64,000 nucleotides of DNA from positions 310,001-374,000 of the forward strand of contig JAHDXR010000001.1 in the NCBI GenBank assembly GCA_023384105.1, in the 5' to 3' direction. A program made the translations under genes and the position numbers. Source of the stretch: Hyphomonadaceae bacterium (GTDB lineage: Bacteria > Pseudomonadota > Alphaproteobacteria > Caulobacterales > Aquidulcibacteraceae). This document shows, one piece after another, positions 14,331 to 26,332 of this stretch (position 1 is the stretch's first letter; each line of letters starts with the position of its first letter). A model generated the notes under the pieces. It worked only from the letters and a program-made list of their open reading frames with translations, was not told where the DNA came from and ran no database searches.

Positions 14331-15221
14331 TCAAGGCTCCCAATCTTCCGCCTGTTCGATCAGGAACTGGCGGAAGGCGGCGATGCGCTTGGAGCGCTTC
14401 AGGTCGCTCGGATAGATGAAATAGACCTCGAAGCTCGGGCCTTCGAGTTCGGGCAGCACCTTCACCAGGTTCGGGTTCTCGCGCGCCATGTAGTCGGGCA
14501 CGCTGGCGATGCCGAAGCCGCTCTCGACCGCGCGCAGCATGCCGTAGACATTGTTGATCTCCAGCAGCGGCGGGCGCGGCTTGGCGTCCTCGCGGCCCGC
14601 GCGCTGGGCCCAGTCGAGTTCGCGCATCGGCGTCGGCACGCCGGCCTGGTAGGCGATGATGCGGTGATGGTCGAGGTCCTCGACCTGCTTCGGCGTGCCG
14701 TGGCGCTGAAGGTAGGCGGCCGAAGCATAGAGGCTCACGCGCACGTCCAGCAGCTTGCGCTGGATCAGGTCGGCGTGCGTCGCCGCCCACAGCCGGATCG
14801 CGCACTCGGCCTCGAGCTTCAGCAGGTCGTACTCGCGGTCGTCGAGCAGGATCTGCAGCCGCGTTTCCGGATAGGCGTCGGCGAAGGCGCCGAGGCGCGG
14901 CGCGAGCCAGGTGGAGCCGAACGCCACCGGCGCGGTGACTTTCAGATCGCCGATCACCTTCTCGCGCGCGTCCTTCAGCGTCGATTCCGCGATCACCGCC
15001 GCGCCCGCCATTTCGCGCGTGAACTCCCGCAGCGCCATGCCCGGCCCGGTCAGCAGCAGCCCGCGCGCATGCCGCTGGAACAGCGGCACGCCCATGTCGC
15101 TTTCCAGGGCGGCGATCTGGCGGCTGACCGAGGATTGGCTGACGCCCAGCTTCTCGGCCGCCGCGGTGAGGCTTCCGGTCTCGGCGGCGAAGTGAAACGT
15201 CTTGAGTTTGTCCCAGTCCAT
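14331..15221 (-). CDS. LysR family transcriptional regulator
   Basis: MDWDKLKTFHFAAETGSLTAAAEKLGVSQSSVSRQIAALE, LysR HTH. Confidence 0.93.
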   Translation of the reverse strand: MDWDKLKTFHFAAETGSLTAAAEKLGVSQSSVSRQIAALESDMGVPLFQRHARGLLLTGPGMALREFTREMAGAAVIAESTLKDAREKVIGDLKVTAPVAFGSTWLAPRLGAFADAYPETRLQILLDDREYDLLKLEAECAIRLWAATHADLIQRKLLDVRVSLYASAAYLQRHGTPKQVEDLDHHRIIAYQAGVPTPMRELDWAQRAGREDAKPRPPLLEINNVYGMLRAVESGFGIASVPDYMARENPNLVKVLPELEGPSFEVYFIYPSDLKRSKRIAAFRQFLIEQAEDWEP

Positions 15222-15272
15222 CAAGGCGTGGCTGTCCCGGTTCCGTAGGCGCCCAGATGGCGGCCTCCCGCG

Positions 15273-15286
15273 ATGCAATATTGCAT
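15273..15286. promoter_or_regulatory. 14-bp perfect palindrome in LysR/mscS divergent intergenic region
   Basis: ATGCAATATTGCAT between divergent starts 15221(-) and 15330(+). Confidence 0.5.
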
Positions 15287-15329
15287 AGCTCGCTTGTCCG
15301 GTCGATAGAGGAGAGACGGGCCAGGGAAG

Positions 15330-16358
15330 ATGCTGAAGCAATTTCAGGAACTGAGCGATTTCGACTTGGCGCGGATCGGCGCCGCGCACGTGACGGTGGG
15401 CAGCATGATCGGCGCGGCGCTGCTGACGCTGGCGTTTCTGGTGGCGGCCTGGCTGGTCGGCCACGCGCTGAAGCGGTTGCGCCAGCGCATGCGCGAAGGC
15501 AGCGCCGCGCTCTACCTGACCGAAAAGCTGCTGAGCTACGGGCTCGTCATGATCGGCCTTATCGCCGGCCTGTCGACGCTGGGGCTCGACCTCTCGTCGC
15601 TTGCGCTGTTCGCCGGCGCCATCGGCATCGGCCTGGGGCTCGGTCTGCAGGGGATCGTGAAGGAGTTCGTCTCCGGGCTGGTGCTGATTTCGGATCGCGC
15701 CGTCCATATCGGCGACTATGTCGAACTGCCCGAAGGCACGCGCGGGGTGGTGCAGGAGATCGGCCCGCGCGCCACGCGCATCCGCAACAACGACAACGTC
15801 TATCTGCTGGTGCCGAACTCGAAGCTGATCGAGAACACCATGATCAACTGGACGCTGCGCGGCGACACGCGCCGCATCCATGTGCCGTTTCGCGTGGCCC
15901 ACGGCGCCGACAAGGAGAAGGTGCGCGACGCCGTGCTCGCGGCCGCGCGCGACGTGCCGTTCACGATGCCCGAAACCGAGAGCCGCCGCACGCAGGTGTG
16001 GATGACCGGCTTCGGCGAATCCTGGCTCGATTTCGAACTGGTGGTGTGGCCGACGCTGGAGGCGGTGAAGCGGCCGAAGGCGATGAACGCCGCCTACACC
16101 TGGGCGATCGACGATGCGCTGCGCAAGGCCGCGATCGAGATTCCGTACCCGCAGCGCGAGCTGCGCGTGCGCGGCTTCTTCGGTCATGAAGGCGAGGACG
16201 CGCTGCGCACGCTGCGGCTGGAAAGCACTGGCGAGGCGGAAGGCGCGCCGGCGGAGACCACCACCAACGACGCCGCCGACGATCTCATGCGCCCGCCGCC
16301 GGAACCCGAGCCCGAAGAGCTGGACTCCGGCGCCGACCGCGCAGCGCGAAAGGCCTAA
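15330..16358 (+). CDS. MscS family mechanosensitive channel
   Basis: GIGLGLGLQGIVKEFVSGLVLISDRAVHIGDYVEL, IRNNDNVYLLVPNSKLIENTMINWT. Confidence 0.92.
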   Translation: MLKQFQELSDFDLARIGAAHVTVGSMIGAALLTLAFLVAAWLVGHALKRLRQRMREGSAALYLTEKLLSYGLVMIGLIAGLSTLGLDLSSLALFAGAIGIGLGLGLQGIVKEFVSGLVLISDRAVHIGDYVELPEGTRGVVQEIGPRATRIRNNDNVYLLVPNSKLIENTMINWTLRGDTRRIHVPFRVAHGADKEKVRDAVLAAARDVPFTMPETESRRTQVWMTGFGESWLDFELVVWPTLEAVKRPKAMNAAYTWAIDDALRKAAIEIPYPQRELRVRGFFGHEGEDALRTLRLESTGEAEGAPAETTTNDAADDLMRPPPEPEPEELDSGADRAARKA

Positions 16359-16373
16359 GCCACGCCGGGCGCG

Positions 16374-17351
16374 TCAGGCGGCGGCGGTTTTGCCGTGATC
16401 GAGTTCGGCGGCGGCGAGGAAGCGCTCGGCTTCGAGCGCGGCCATGCAGCCGAAGCCCGCCGCCGTCACCGCCTGGCGATAGGTGTCGTCGGCGACATCG
16501 CCGGCGGCGAACACGCCGGGAATGTTGGTCTCGGTCGTTCCCGGCTTCACGATGATGTAGCCGTTGTCCTTCATCGCCACGTGGCCCTTGAACAGCTCGG
16601 TCGCCGGCGCGTGGCCGATGGCGACGAAGACGCCGTCCACGCTGCGTTCCTCGCGCTCGCCGGTGTTCAGGTTCTTGATGACGACGCCTGTGACGCCGAG
16701 CGGATCTTCCGCGCCGACGATCTCCTCGACGGCGCTGTTCCAGACCACTTCGATGCGCGGATGGTTGAGCAGGCGCTCCTGCAGCACTTTCTCCGCGCGC
16801 AATGAATCGCGGCGATGGATCAGCGTCACCTTGCTGGCGAGGTGCGAGAGATAGAGCGCTTCCTCGACCGCGCTGTTGCCGCCGCCGACCACCGCCACGT
16901 CCTTGCCGCGGAAGAAGAAGCCGTCGCAGGTGGCGCAGGCGCTGACGCCGAAGCCCTGGAATTTCTGCTCGCTCGGCAGGCCCAGCCACTTCGCCTGCGC
17001 GCCGGTGGCGATGATCAGCGCGTCGGCGAGATAGACCTGGCCGCTGTCGCCAGTGAGACGGAACGGGCGCTGGCCGAGTTCGGCTTTGACGATGGTGTCC
17101 TCGACGATCTCCGTGCCGACATGCTTCGCCTGCGTGCGCATCTGCTCCATCAGCCATGGACCCTGGATCGCCTCGGCGAAGCCGGGATAGTTTTCGACGT
17201 CGGTGGTGATGGTGAGCTGGCCGCCCGGCTGCAGGCCCGAGATCAGCAGCGGCTTGCGCAGCGCACGCGCGGCGTAGATCGCGGCGGTGTAGCCGGCGGG
17301 GCCGGAGCCGATGACGATGACGGGGGCGTGGCGGGCGGCGGGTTCGGTCAT
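16374..17351 (-). CDS. trxB: Thioredoxin-disulfide reductase
   Basis: VIGSGPAGYTAAIYAARA, SACATCDGFFFRGKDVAVVGGGNSAVEEALYL. Confidence 0.95.
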   Translation of the reverse strand: MTEPAARHAPVIVIGSGPAGYTAAIYAARALRKPLLISGLQPGGQLTITTDVENYPGFAEAIQGPWLMEQMRTQAKHVGTEIVEDTIVKAELGQRPFRLTGDSGQVYLADALIIATGAQAKWLGLPSEQKFQGFGVSACATCDGFFFRGKDVAVVGGGNSAVEEALYLSHLASKVTLIHRRDSLRAEKVLQERLLNHPRIEVVWNSAVEEIVGAEDPLGVTGVVIKNLNTGEREERSVDGVFVAIGHAPATELFKGHVAMKDNGYIIVKPGTTETNIPGVFAAGDVADDTYRQAVTAAGFGCMAALEAERFLAAAELDHGKTAAA

Positions 17352-17513
17352 GTGTCTGGCCTTGCAGGGATTCGTCAGGGCCCCAATATGGCGGCGTCGC
17401 CCCGGCGCTCAAAGCGCTGCGCCGCATCCGCGGCCACAAGGCTCCTCCGCATCTGCGGACATTGCCCCGGAACCAAAGGGGGATATGGTGCCCGAGCCGC
17501 ACTGAAGGGGCGC

Positions 17514-17873
17514 TTGTTGTCCGACCGGTATAAGATCCTCATCGTCGAGGACGACGCCCTCATCGCCATGGAGCTCGAAGAGCGGCTCCAGGAGATGGGC
17601 TATGACGTGCTCGGCCCCGCAGCGACCGTGGACGAGGCGCGCCAGGCGCTGAACGGCCGCCGGCCCGACGCGGCGCTGCTCGACTCCAACCTCGCCGGCG
17701 TCTCCAGCACCGAACTGGCGGCTGCGCTGGCCGCGGACGGCGTGCCGGTGGCGTTCTGCACGGGCTACGACACCATCAAGAACCTGCCGCCGCAGCTCAA
17801 GCACGCGCCGATCCTGACCAAGCCGATCGCCGACGCCGAGCTGCTGAAGGTGCTGAAGCAGCTGGTCAGCTGA
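17514..17873 (+). CDS. Single-domain response regulator
   Basis: YKILIVEDDALIAMELEERL..DAALLDSNL..LTKPI; TTG start inferred because the upstream part of the ORF is antisense to trxB. Confidence 0.8.
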   Translation: MLSDRYKILIVEDDALIAMELEERLQEMGYDVLGPAATVDEARQALNGRRPDAALLDSNLAGVSSTELAAALAADGVPVAFCTGYDTIKNLPPQLKHAPILTKPIADAELLKVLKQLVS

Positions 17874-17914
17874 GCCGGGCCAAGCCCGCATCACGGTCCT
17901 TGCACCGATAATGA

Positions 17915-17938
17915 TTCGATGTTACTCGAAATATCGAA
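17915..17938. promoter_or_regulatory. Candidate ArsR operator
   Basis: TTCGAT-N12-ATCGAA immediately before the arsR ATG. Confidence 0.4.
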
Positions 17939-18271
17939 ATGAAGAGCAAGGACGTCATTGGGGCGCTGAGCGCCTTGGCCAACGAGCATCGGCTCGCCGT
18001 GTTCAGGCTGCTGGTGCAGGCCGGTCCGGAGGGGAAGGCGGCGGGCGAGATCGCCGCTGCGCTGGAGACGCCCGCTTCGTCGCTGTCGTTTCACCTCGCC
18101 CATCTCACCCGCGCCGGGCTCATCAATCAGCGCCGCGAGAGCCGGTCGCTGATCTATTCGGCCGACTTCGCGGCGATGAACGGCCTCGTCGGCTTCCTGA
18201 CCGAGAATTGCTGCGGCGGCGCCTCGTGCGCGCCCGCCGCCGCGTCGCCGAACAAGAGGAAGGCGTCATGA
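17939..18271 (+). CDS. arsR: ArsR family transcriptional regulator
   Basis: ALANEHRLAVFRLLVQAGPEGKAAGEIAAALETPASSLSFHLAHLTRAGLI; C-terminal ENCCGGASC cysteine cluster. Confidence 0.88.
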   Translation: MKSKDVIGALSALANEHRLAVFRLLVQAGPEGKAAGEIAAALETPASSLSFHLAHLTRAGLINQRRESRSLIYSADFAAMNGLVGFLTENCCGGASCAPAAASPNKRKAS

Positions 18272-18280
18272 TGCGTCTGC

Positions 18281-19543
18281 ATGCGCGTGAATAGGGGGTT
18301 CGCCGAGCAGCTCAATCGTGAGTGCCTATGCGTTTCGGTTGATCGCTCGTTGCTGCAGCAGACGTTCCAGCGCGCTTCCAATCATCCGGACGATATTGCC
18401 GACCTCATTGCTGAGCGGCCGCATCTGTTCGCCGATGCGCCGGTGTTTCTGGCGCGCTCCGACGCGGCGGCGATGATGGACGTTGTCGCCGCGATCGAGG
18501 CGGCGGTGCGACTGGACGGCTTTCGTGAGGCGGCGCTGGCGCATGCGCCGGCGATCGCGCGTGCCGATCACGGCCCGGTTGGCGCGTTTATAGGCTACGA
18601 CTTTCACATCACGGCCAGCGGCCCGAAGCTCATCGAAGTCAACACCAATGCCGGCGGCGCCTTTCTCAATGCGTTTCTAGCGCGGGCGCAGCGTGCGTGT
18701 TGTGCGCCGCTCGACGGTTTTTCGGCGGCGCCGCTGGCGGAGACGTTTGAAGCCAACGTCGTAGCGATGTTCGAGGCCGAGTGGCGCAGCCAGCGTCCCG
18801 ACGGGTGCCTCCGCCGCATCGCTATCGTCGATGACGCGCCTTCGGGGCAGTATCTCTATCCGGATTTCTTGCTGGCGCGGCGGGCGCTGACGAACGCCGG
18901 CTATGACGTTGTCATCGCCGATGCGTCGGAACTTGCTCTTGCGGATGGGGCGCTGCGGCACGAGGGCCGTACCGTCGATCTTGTTTACAGCAGGCTGGTG
19001 GATTTTGCGCTGGCGGAGGCGCCGCACTCCGCTTTGCGGGAAGCATATGAAACGGGCGCAGCTGTGGTGACGCCGAACCCGCGCAATCACGCGCTCTATG
19101 CCGACAAGCGCAATTTACTGCTGCTGTCGGATGCGAAGGAGCTGGCGCGATGGGGCCTTTCTCAGCAGCATCTCGACCAGCTGCGGGCGGCGCCGCGTGC
19201 GCTTGAGGTTTCGGCGGTAAATGCCGAGGCGCTCTGGGAGGCTCGCAAGGGATATTTCTTCAAGCCGGCGAGCGGCTATGGGGGAAAGGCTGTCTATCGC
19301 GGCGATAAGCTGACGCGGAGCGCTTGGGATCATGTGCGCGCGGGCGGTTACATCGCGCAGGAGTTCGCCGCGCCGAGCGAGCGCATCGTGCGCGTCGGCG
19401 ACGAAACCCGAATCTGCAAGCTCGATGTGCGGCTGTTCACTTATGACGGCGCGCTGCTGCTGGCGGCTGCTCGCGTCTATCGCGGACAAACCACCAATTT
19501 TCGCACGCCAGGCGGCGGGTTCGCATCCGTTTTGATCGTTTAG
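18281..19543 (+). CDS. ATP-grasp-like protein of unknown function, in ars operon
   Basis: 420 aa; PKLIEVNTNAGGAF and YFFKPASGYGGKAVYRGDKL..GGYIAQEFAAPSERIV resemble ATP-grasp ligase segments. Confidence 0.6.
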   Translation: MRVNRGFAEQLNRECLCVSVDRSLLQQTFQRASNHPDDIADLIAERPHLFADAPVFLARSDAAAMMDVVAAIEAAVRLDGFREAALAHAPAIARADHGPVGAFIGYDFHITASGPKLIEVNTNAGGAFLNAFLARAQRACCAPLDGFSAAPLAETFEANVVAMFEAEWRSQRPDGCLRRIAIVDDAPSGQYLYPDFLLARRALTNAGYDVVIADASELALADGALRHEGRTVDLVYSRLVDFALAEAPHSALREAYETGAAVVTPNPRNHALYADKRNLLLLSDAKELARWGLSQQHLDQLRAAPRALEVSAVNAEALWEARKGYFFKPASGYGGKAVYRGDKLTRSAWDHVRAGGYIAQEFAAPSERIVRVGDETRICKLDVRLFTYDGALLLAAARVYRGQTTNFRTPGGGFASVLIV

Positions 19544-19555
19544 GGGGAACTCGTC

Positions 19556-20086
19556 ATGAGCGCGTCGGCATCGCACCGCCCATACAACGTGCTTTTTCTT
19601 TGCACCGGCAACTCAGCCCGCTCGATCCTCGCTGAAGCGATTTTGAATCGTCTCGGCGCCGGCAAGTTCGTGGCGTTCTCCGCCGGTTCGCAGCCGAAAG
19701 GCGAGGTCAATCCGCACACGCTGCGCTTGCTCGAGCGCTTCAACTACAAAATCGGCGACCTCCGCTCAAAGAGCTGGGACGAGTTCGCTCAAGCTGGCGC
19801 GCCGCCGCTCGATTTCGTGTTCACCGTTTGCGACAACGCGGCTGGCGAAGCATGTCCGGTGTGGCCGGGCCAGCCGATGACGGCGCACTGGGGCGTTCCC
19901 GATCCCGCGGCGGTCGAAGGCTCGGATTTTGAGATCGGCAAAGCGTTCGTCGACGCCTACACGCGGCTCAGCAATCGCATTTCGCTGTTCGTCAACTTGC
20001 CGTTCTCGGGATTGGACCGCCTCTCCCTGCAGGCGCGCTTGAGCGATATCGGCCGAACGCCCGACGACGCCGGCCTGAAACAATGA
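19556..20086 (+). CDS. arsC: Arsenate reductase, LMW protein tyrosine phosphatase-like
   Basis: VLFLCTGNSARSILAEAILNR (CX5R), VFTVCDNAAGEACPVWPGQPMTAHWGVPDP. Confidence 0.9.
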   Translation: MSASASHRPYNVLFLCTGNSARSILAEAILNRLGAGKFVAFSAGSQPKGEVNPHTLRLLERFNYKIGDLRSKSWDEFAQAGAPPLDFVFTVCDNAAGEACPVWPGQPMTAHWGVPDPAAVEGSDFEIGKAFVDAYTRLSNRISLFVNLPFSGLDRLSLQARLSDIGRTPDDAGLKQ

Positions 20087-20802
20087 CCTTCGACATGAGG
20101 CGGCGCGCAGCGGCCGAGGCTGCGGGCGCGCTCGTCCTCTCCGCCGTCGTGATCGGCTCCGGCGTGATGGGCGAGCGTCTGGCGGGCGGCAATGACGCCA
20201 TCGCGCTGCTCGCCAATACGCTTGCCACGGCCGCCATCCTGTTCGTGCTGATCGCCGCGCTGGCGCCGGTGTCCGGCGCGCACTTCAACCCCGCGGTGAC
20301 CTTGGTGGCGCTGCTGCGCCGGCAGCTCAAGCGAGGCGATGCGCTGATTTATGTTATTGCTCAGCTTGCCGGCTGCGCCGCCGGCGCCGTGCTTGCGCAT
20401 GCGCTGTTTGAACTCCCGCTGCTGCAGGTCGGCGGGGTTGAGCGTTCGGGGCTGGCGCAGATGGCGTCCGAGTCGGCTGCGACGTTCGCTTTGGTCGGCT
20501 GCATTCTGCTGACGTCGCACGCGCGCCCGCAAGCCACTGCGTCGGCTGTCGCGCTGACGATCGCCGCCGGCTATTGGTGGACCTCCTCCACATCCTTCGC
20601 CAACCCGGCCATCACTTTGGCGCGCGCCTTGAGCGACACGTTCGCCGGCATCCGGATGGCGGATGTTGCTGGCTTCGTGGTGGCGCAGCTGATCGGCGCT
20701 GGCGCAGCGTTGGCCGCGTTCAACTGGCTTTACCGCGCGCGCGCGGACCAGGCGGTGAGCACGGCGGCGGCGGCGCGGTCGGTTTCCAGGAGCGGGGGAT
20801 AG
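20083..20802 (+). CDS. Aquaporin/MIP family channel
   Basis: Two NPA motifs: AHFNPAVTL and SFANPAITLARALSDTFAGI; overlaps arsC by 4 bp. Confidence 0.88.
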   Translation: MTFDMRRRAAAEAAGALVLSAVVIGSGVMGERLAGGNDAIALLANTLATAAILFVLIAALAPVSGAHFNPAVTLVALLRRQLKRGDALIYVIAQLAGCAAGAVLAHALFELPLLQVGGVERSGLAQMASESAATFALVGCILLTSHARPQATASAVALTIAAGYWWTSSTSFANPAITLARALSDTFAGIRMADVAGFVVAQLIGAGAALAAFNWLYRARADQAVSTAAAARSVSRSGG

Positions 20803-21728
20803 GTCCAGCTTTCGAGCACGCCGTTGAAGGGGCGGGCGCAGCCGCGCTTGGCGAGGCTCCGGTGGAACGCGTCGAGCTTGCCGCCCGCGCCGTCGACGGC
20901 GAGCACATGGATCGGCTTGCCGGTCGCCGCCGCTTCCGTCGCCATGTTGACGCTATCGGCGGTGACGAAGATGTGGTCCGCCGCGCCGAGCATCGGGAAA
21001 TACGGGTTCGGCCCTTCGCCTTCGTAGAACACGGCGCTGTGCGGGGCGAGCCAGGTGCGGAACTGCATGCGCGCCGCTTGCCCGGTGCGGCGCGAGAGCG
21101 TCGCCATCAGCGAGCCGCCGGTCTGGCGCTGCACCGAAACCAGCGCGTCGGCGATCGCGCGCGCGCGCCGGCCGGAAATGTCCTGGCGCTTCGACTTGCC
21201 GCCGATCAGCACGGCGAAGCGCGGGCCGGGCAGGTCTTCGAGCGGCGGCGTGAACTCGATCAGCGCCTGGTCCAGCCGCTCCGGCGTCACCCGATGGCAG
21301 GCGCCGACGATCGGCAGCACGTTTGCGCCTTCCAGGCCGTCATGGATCGGCGGGATGACGACGTCGAACTCGCGCGGGTTCACGCGCGGGTCCTGCAGCT
21401 GCACGACGAAGCTCTTGCCGCCCGACCAGTGCTTCACGCCCAAAGCAAACGGGATCGAAGCGCGGCCGCAGCCGATGAAGATGTCCGGCCAGGGCGGCGC
21501 GATCTCGTCGGAGCCGAGCGTGGTGGCGAGCCGCGGCGCCGGCACGAAGCCGGGCGGCAGCCAGCGCCATGGCGTCCGCAGGCTCAGCCGCTTGGTGGCG
21601 AGCTTGATCGGCGCGCGCCGGCCGATCGCCTCGGCGAGGCCAAGCGCCTGGTTCTCGATCCCGGCGCGGCCGTCCGTGACCACCCAGACGTGGATCGGCT
21701 CGGCAGGCTGATAGCCGACGCTTCTCAT
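20730..21728 (-). CDS. Mitochondrial fission ELM1-like family protein
   Basis: VWVVTDGRAGIENQALGLAEAI, LIGGKSKRQDIS, FVTADSVNMATEAAATGKPIHVL. Confidence 0.88.
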   Translation of the reverse strand: MRSVGYQPAEPIHVWVVTDGRAGIENQALGLAEAIGRRAPIKLATKRLSLRTPWRWLPPGFVPAPRLATTLGSDEIAPPWPDIFIGCGRASIPFALGVKHWSGGKSFVVQLQDPRVNPREFDVVIPPIHDGLEGANVLPIVGACHRVTPERLDQALIEFTPPLEDLPGPRFAVLIGGKSKRQDISGRRARAIADALVSVQRQTGGSLMATLSRRTGQAARMQFRTWLAPHSAVFYEGEGPNPYFPMLGAADHIFVTADSVNMATEAAATGKPIHVLAVDGAGGKLDAFHRSLAKRGCARPFNGVLESWTYPPLLETDRAAAAVLTAWSARAR

Positions 21729-22096
21729 TGTTCAGCCGGCAGCGGCCTGTAACGGTAGCGCGTCGGCCCGAGCACGACGAAGTTTCCGACCGCTACAGCC
21801 AGCGAAGGCGCCGCGAGCCGTTGCAGCCAGGCGGGCCGCTCGGTCTTGTGCACGAGCGGCGTCATCACAAGCACGACGCCCGCGGGCGGTTTAAGACCGT
21901 CGCGAAAGATCAGATCGCCGAAGTCGGCGTCCTCGGTTACGAGAATTCGGCCAAGCCGCCGCGCGAGGTCCAGAACCTGCTCGTCCGCCGCAGTGGCGTC
22001 GACCCAGTCGGTGATGAACGCGCCTTCCGTCAGCGCAAGAAACGCCGGGGCGACATGTCGTCGATCGACGCACATGTCGAGCAGCAGCGACGTCAC
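21725..22096 (-). CDS. DUF5615 (PIN-like) toxin
   Basis: ATAADEQVLDLARRLGRILVTEDADFGDLIF. Confidence 0.8.
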   Translation of the reverse strand: MTSLLLDMCVDRRHVAPAFLALTEGAFITDWVDATAADEQVLDLARRLGRILVTEDADFGDLIFRDGLKPPAGVVLVMTPLVHKTERPAWLQRLAAPSLAVAVGNFVVLGPTRYRYRPLPAEQ

Positions 22097-22323
22097 GCTG
22101 GAACCAGACCGTCGCTTCTAAGGTAGTCGGCGGCGAAGGCGAGCGCGGCCAGCACATCCTCGCGGGTGAGAAACGGATACGCTGCGAGGACATCGTCGAT
22201 GCTGTCGCCTGCGCCCAGGTACGCCAGGATGTGCTCCACAGGCAGGCGCGTGTCCTTGATGCAGGGTTTTCCGCCCATCACGCCTGGGATCAGGGTCACG
22301 CGAGGATGCCGCTGCAAATCCAT
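22093..22323 (-). CDS. DUF433 antitoxin
   Basis: PRVTLIPGVMGGKPCIKDTRLPVEHILAYLGAGDSIDDVLAAYPFLTREDVLAAL. Confidence 0.9.
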   Translation of the reverse strand: MDLQRHPRVTLIPGVMGGKPCIKDTRLPVEHILAYLGAGDSIDDVLAAYPFLTREDVLAALAFAADYLRSDGLVPA

Positions 22324-22370
22324 AGGAAATTCCTACACCAAGCGGGCTCGCCCGAGAATGCGCGGGAGGA

Positions 22371-22844
22371 TCAAAGGTACTTCACCTTGACGATCTCGTA
22401 CGATTTCGGGCCGCCCGGGGCCATGACCTCGACGACGTCGCCTTCCTCCTTGCCGATCAGCGCGCGCGCGATCGGGGAGGTGATCGAGACCTTGCCGGCC
22501 TTCACGTCGGACTCGTCTTCGCCGACGATCTTGTACTTTGATTTCTCGCCGGAATCTTCGTCGATCAGGTTCACGGTCGCGCCGAACTTGATCTGCTTGC
22601 CGGACAGTTTGGACACGTCAATGACCTGCGCGCGGGCGATCTTGTCCTCGATCTCGGCAAGGCGCGTCTCGATGAACGCTTGGCGCTCCTTGGCGGCGTG
22701 ATACTCGGCGTTCTCCGAGAGGTCGCCGTGGGCGCGCGCCTCGGCGATGGCCTGAATCACGGCCGGACGCTCTTCCGTCTTGAGACGCTTCAGTTCAGCG
22801 TCGAGGGCCTGATAACCCTCGGCGGTCATTGGAATTTTTTCCAT
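22371..22844 (-). CDS. greA: Transcription elongation factor GreA
   Basis: [55 protein letters not shown]. Confidence 0.97.
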   Translation of the reverse strand: MEKIPMTAEGYQALDAELKRLKTEERPAVIQAIAEARAHGDLSENAEYHAAKERQAFIETRLAEIEDKIARAQVIDVSKLSGKQIKFGATVNLIDEDSGEKSKYKIVGEDESDVKAGKVSITSPIARALIGKEEGDVVEVMAPGGPKSYEIVKVKYL

Positions 22845-22902
22845 GTCAGTGTGTGTAAAGTCCGTCTAGGAGTGAGAAAGGTGTATCCGCCCCGGCCTTG
22901 CG

Positions 22903-26220
<3,318 letters not shown>

Positions 26221-26332
26221 GCGTCTCCGCCCGCTTTTGCGGCGTCAGAATCGATCCAGGAGGGGATCGCGCGTCCTTACTTGAAGGGGGCGGGGCGGAC
26301 AAGGCCCGCGCCTGCGGGGCGCAGACGGGGCG

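Noticed and set aside
14331-16187. 618-aa ORF as a single LysR fusion
   Set aside because: Only the C-terminal 296 aa from MDWDKLKTF are LysR; the upstream part is antisense to mscS.
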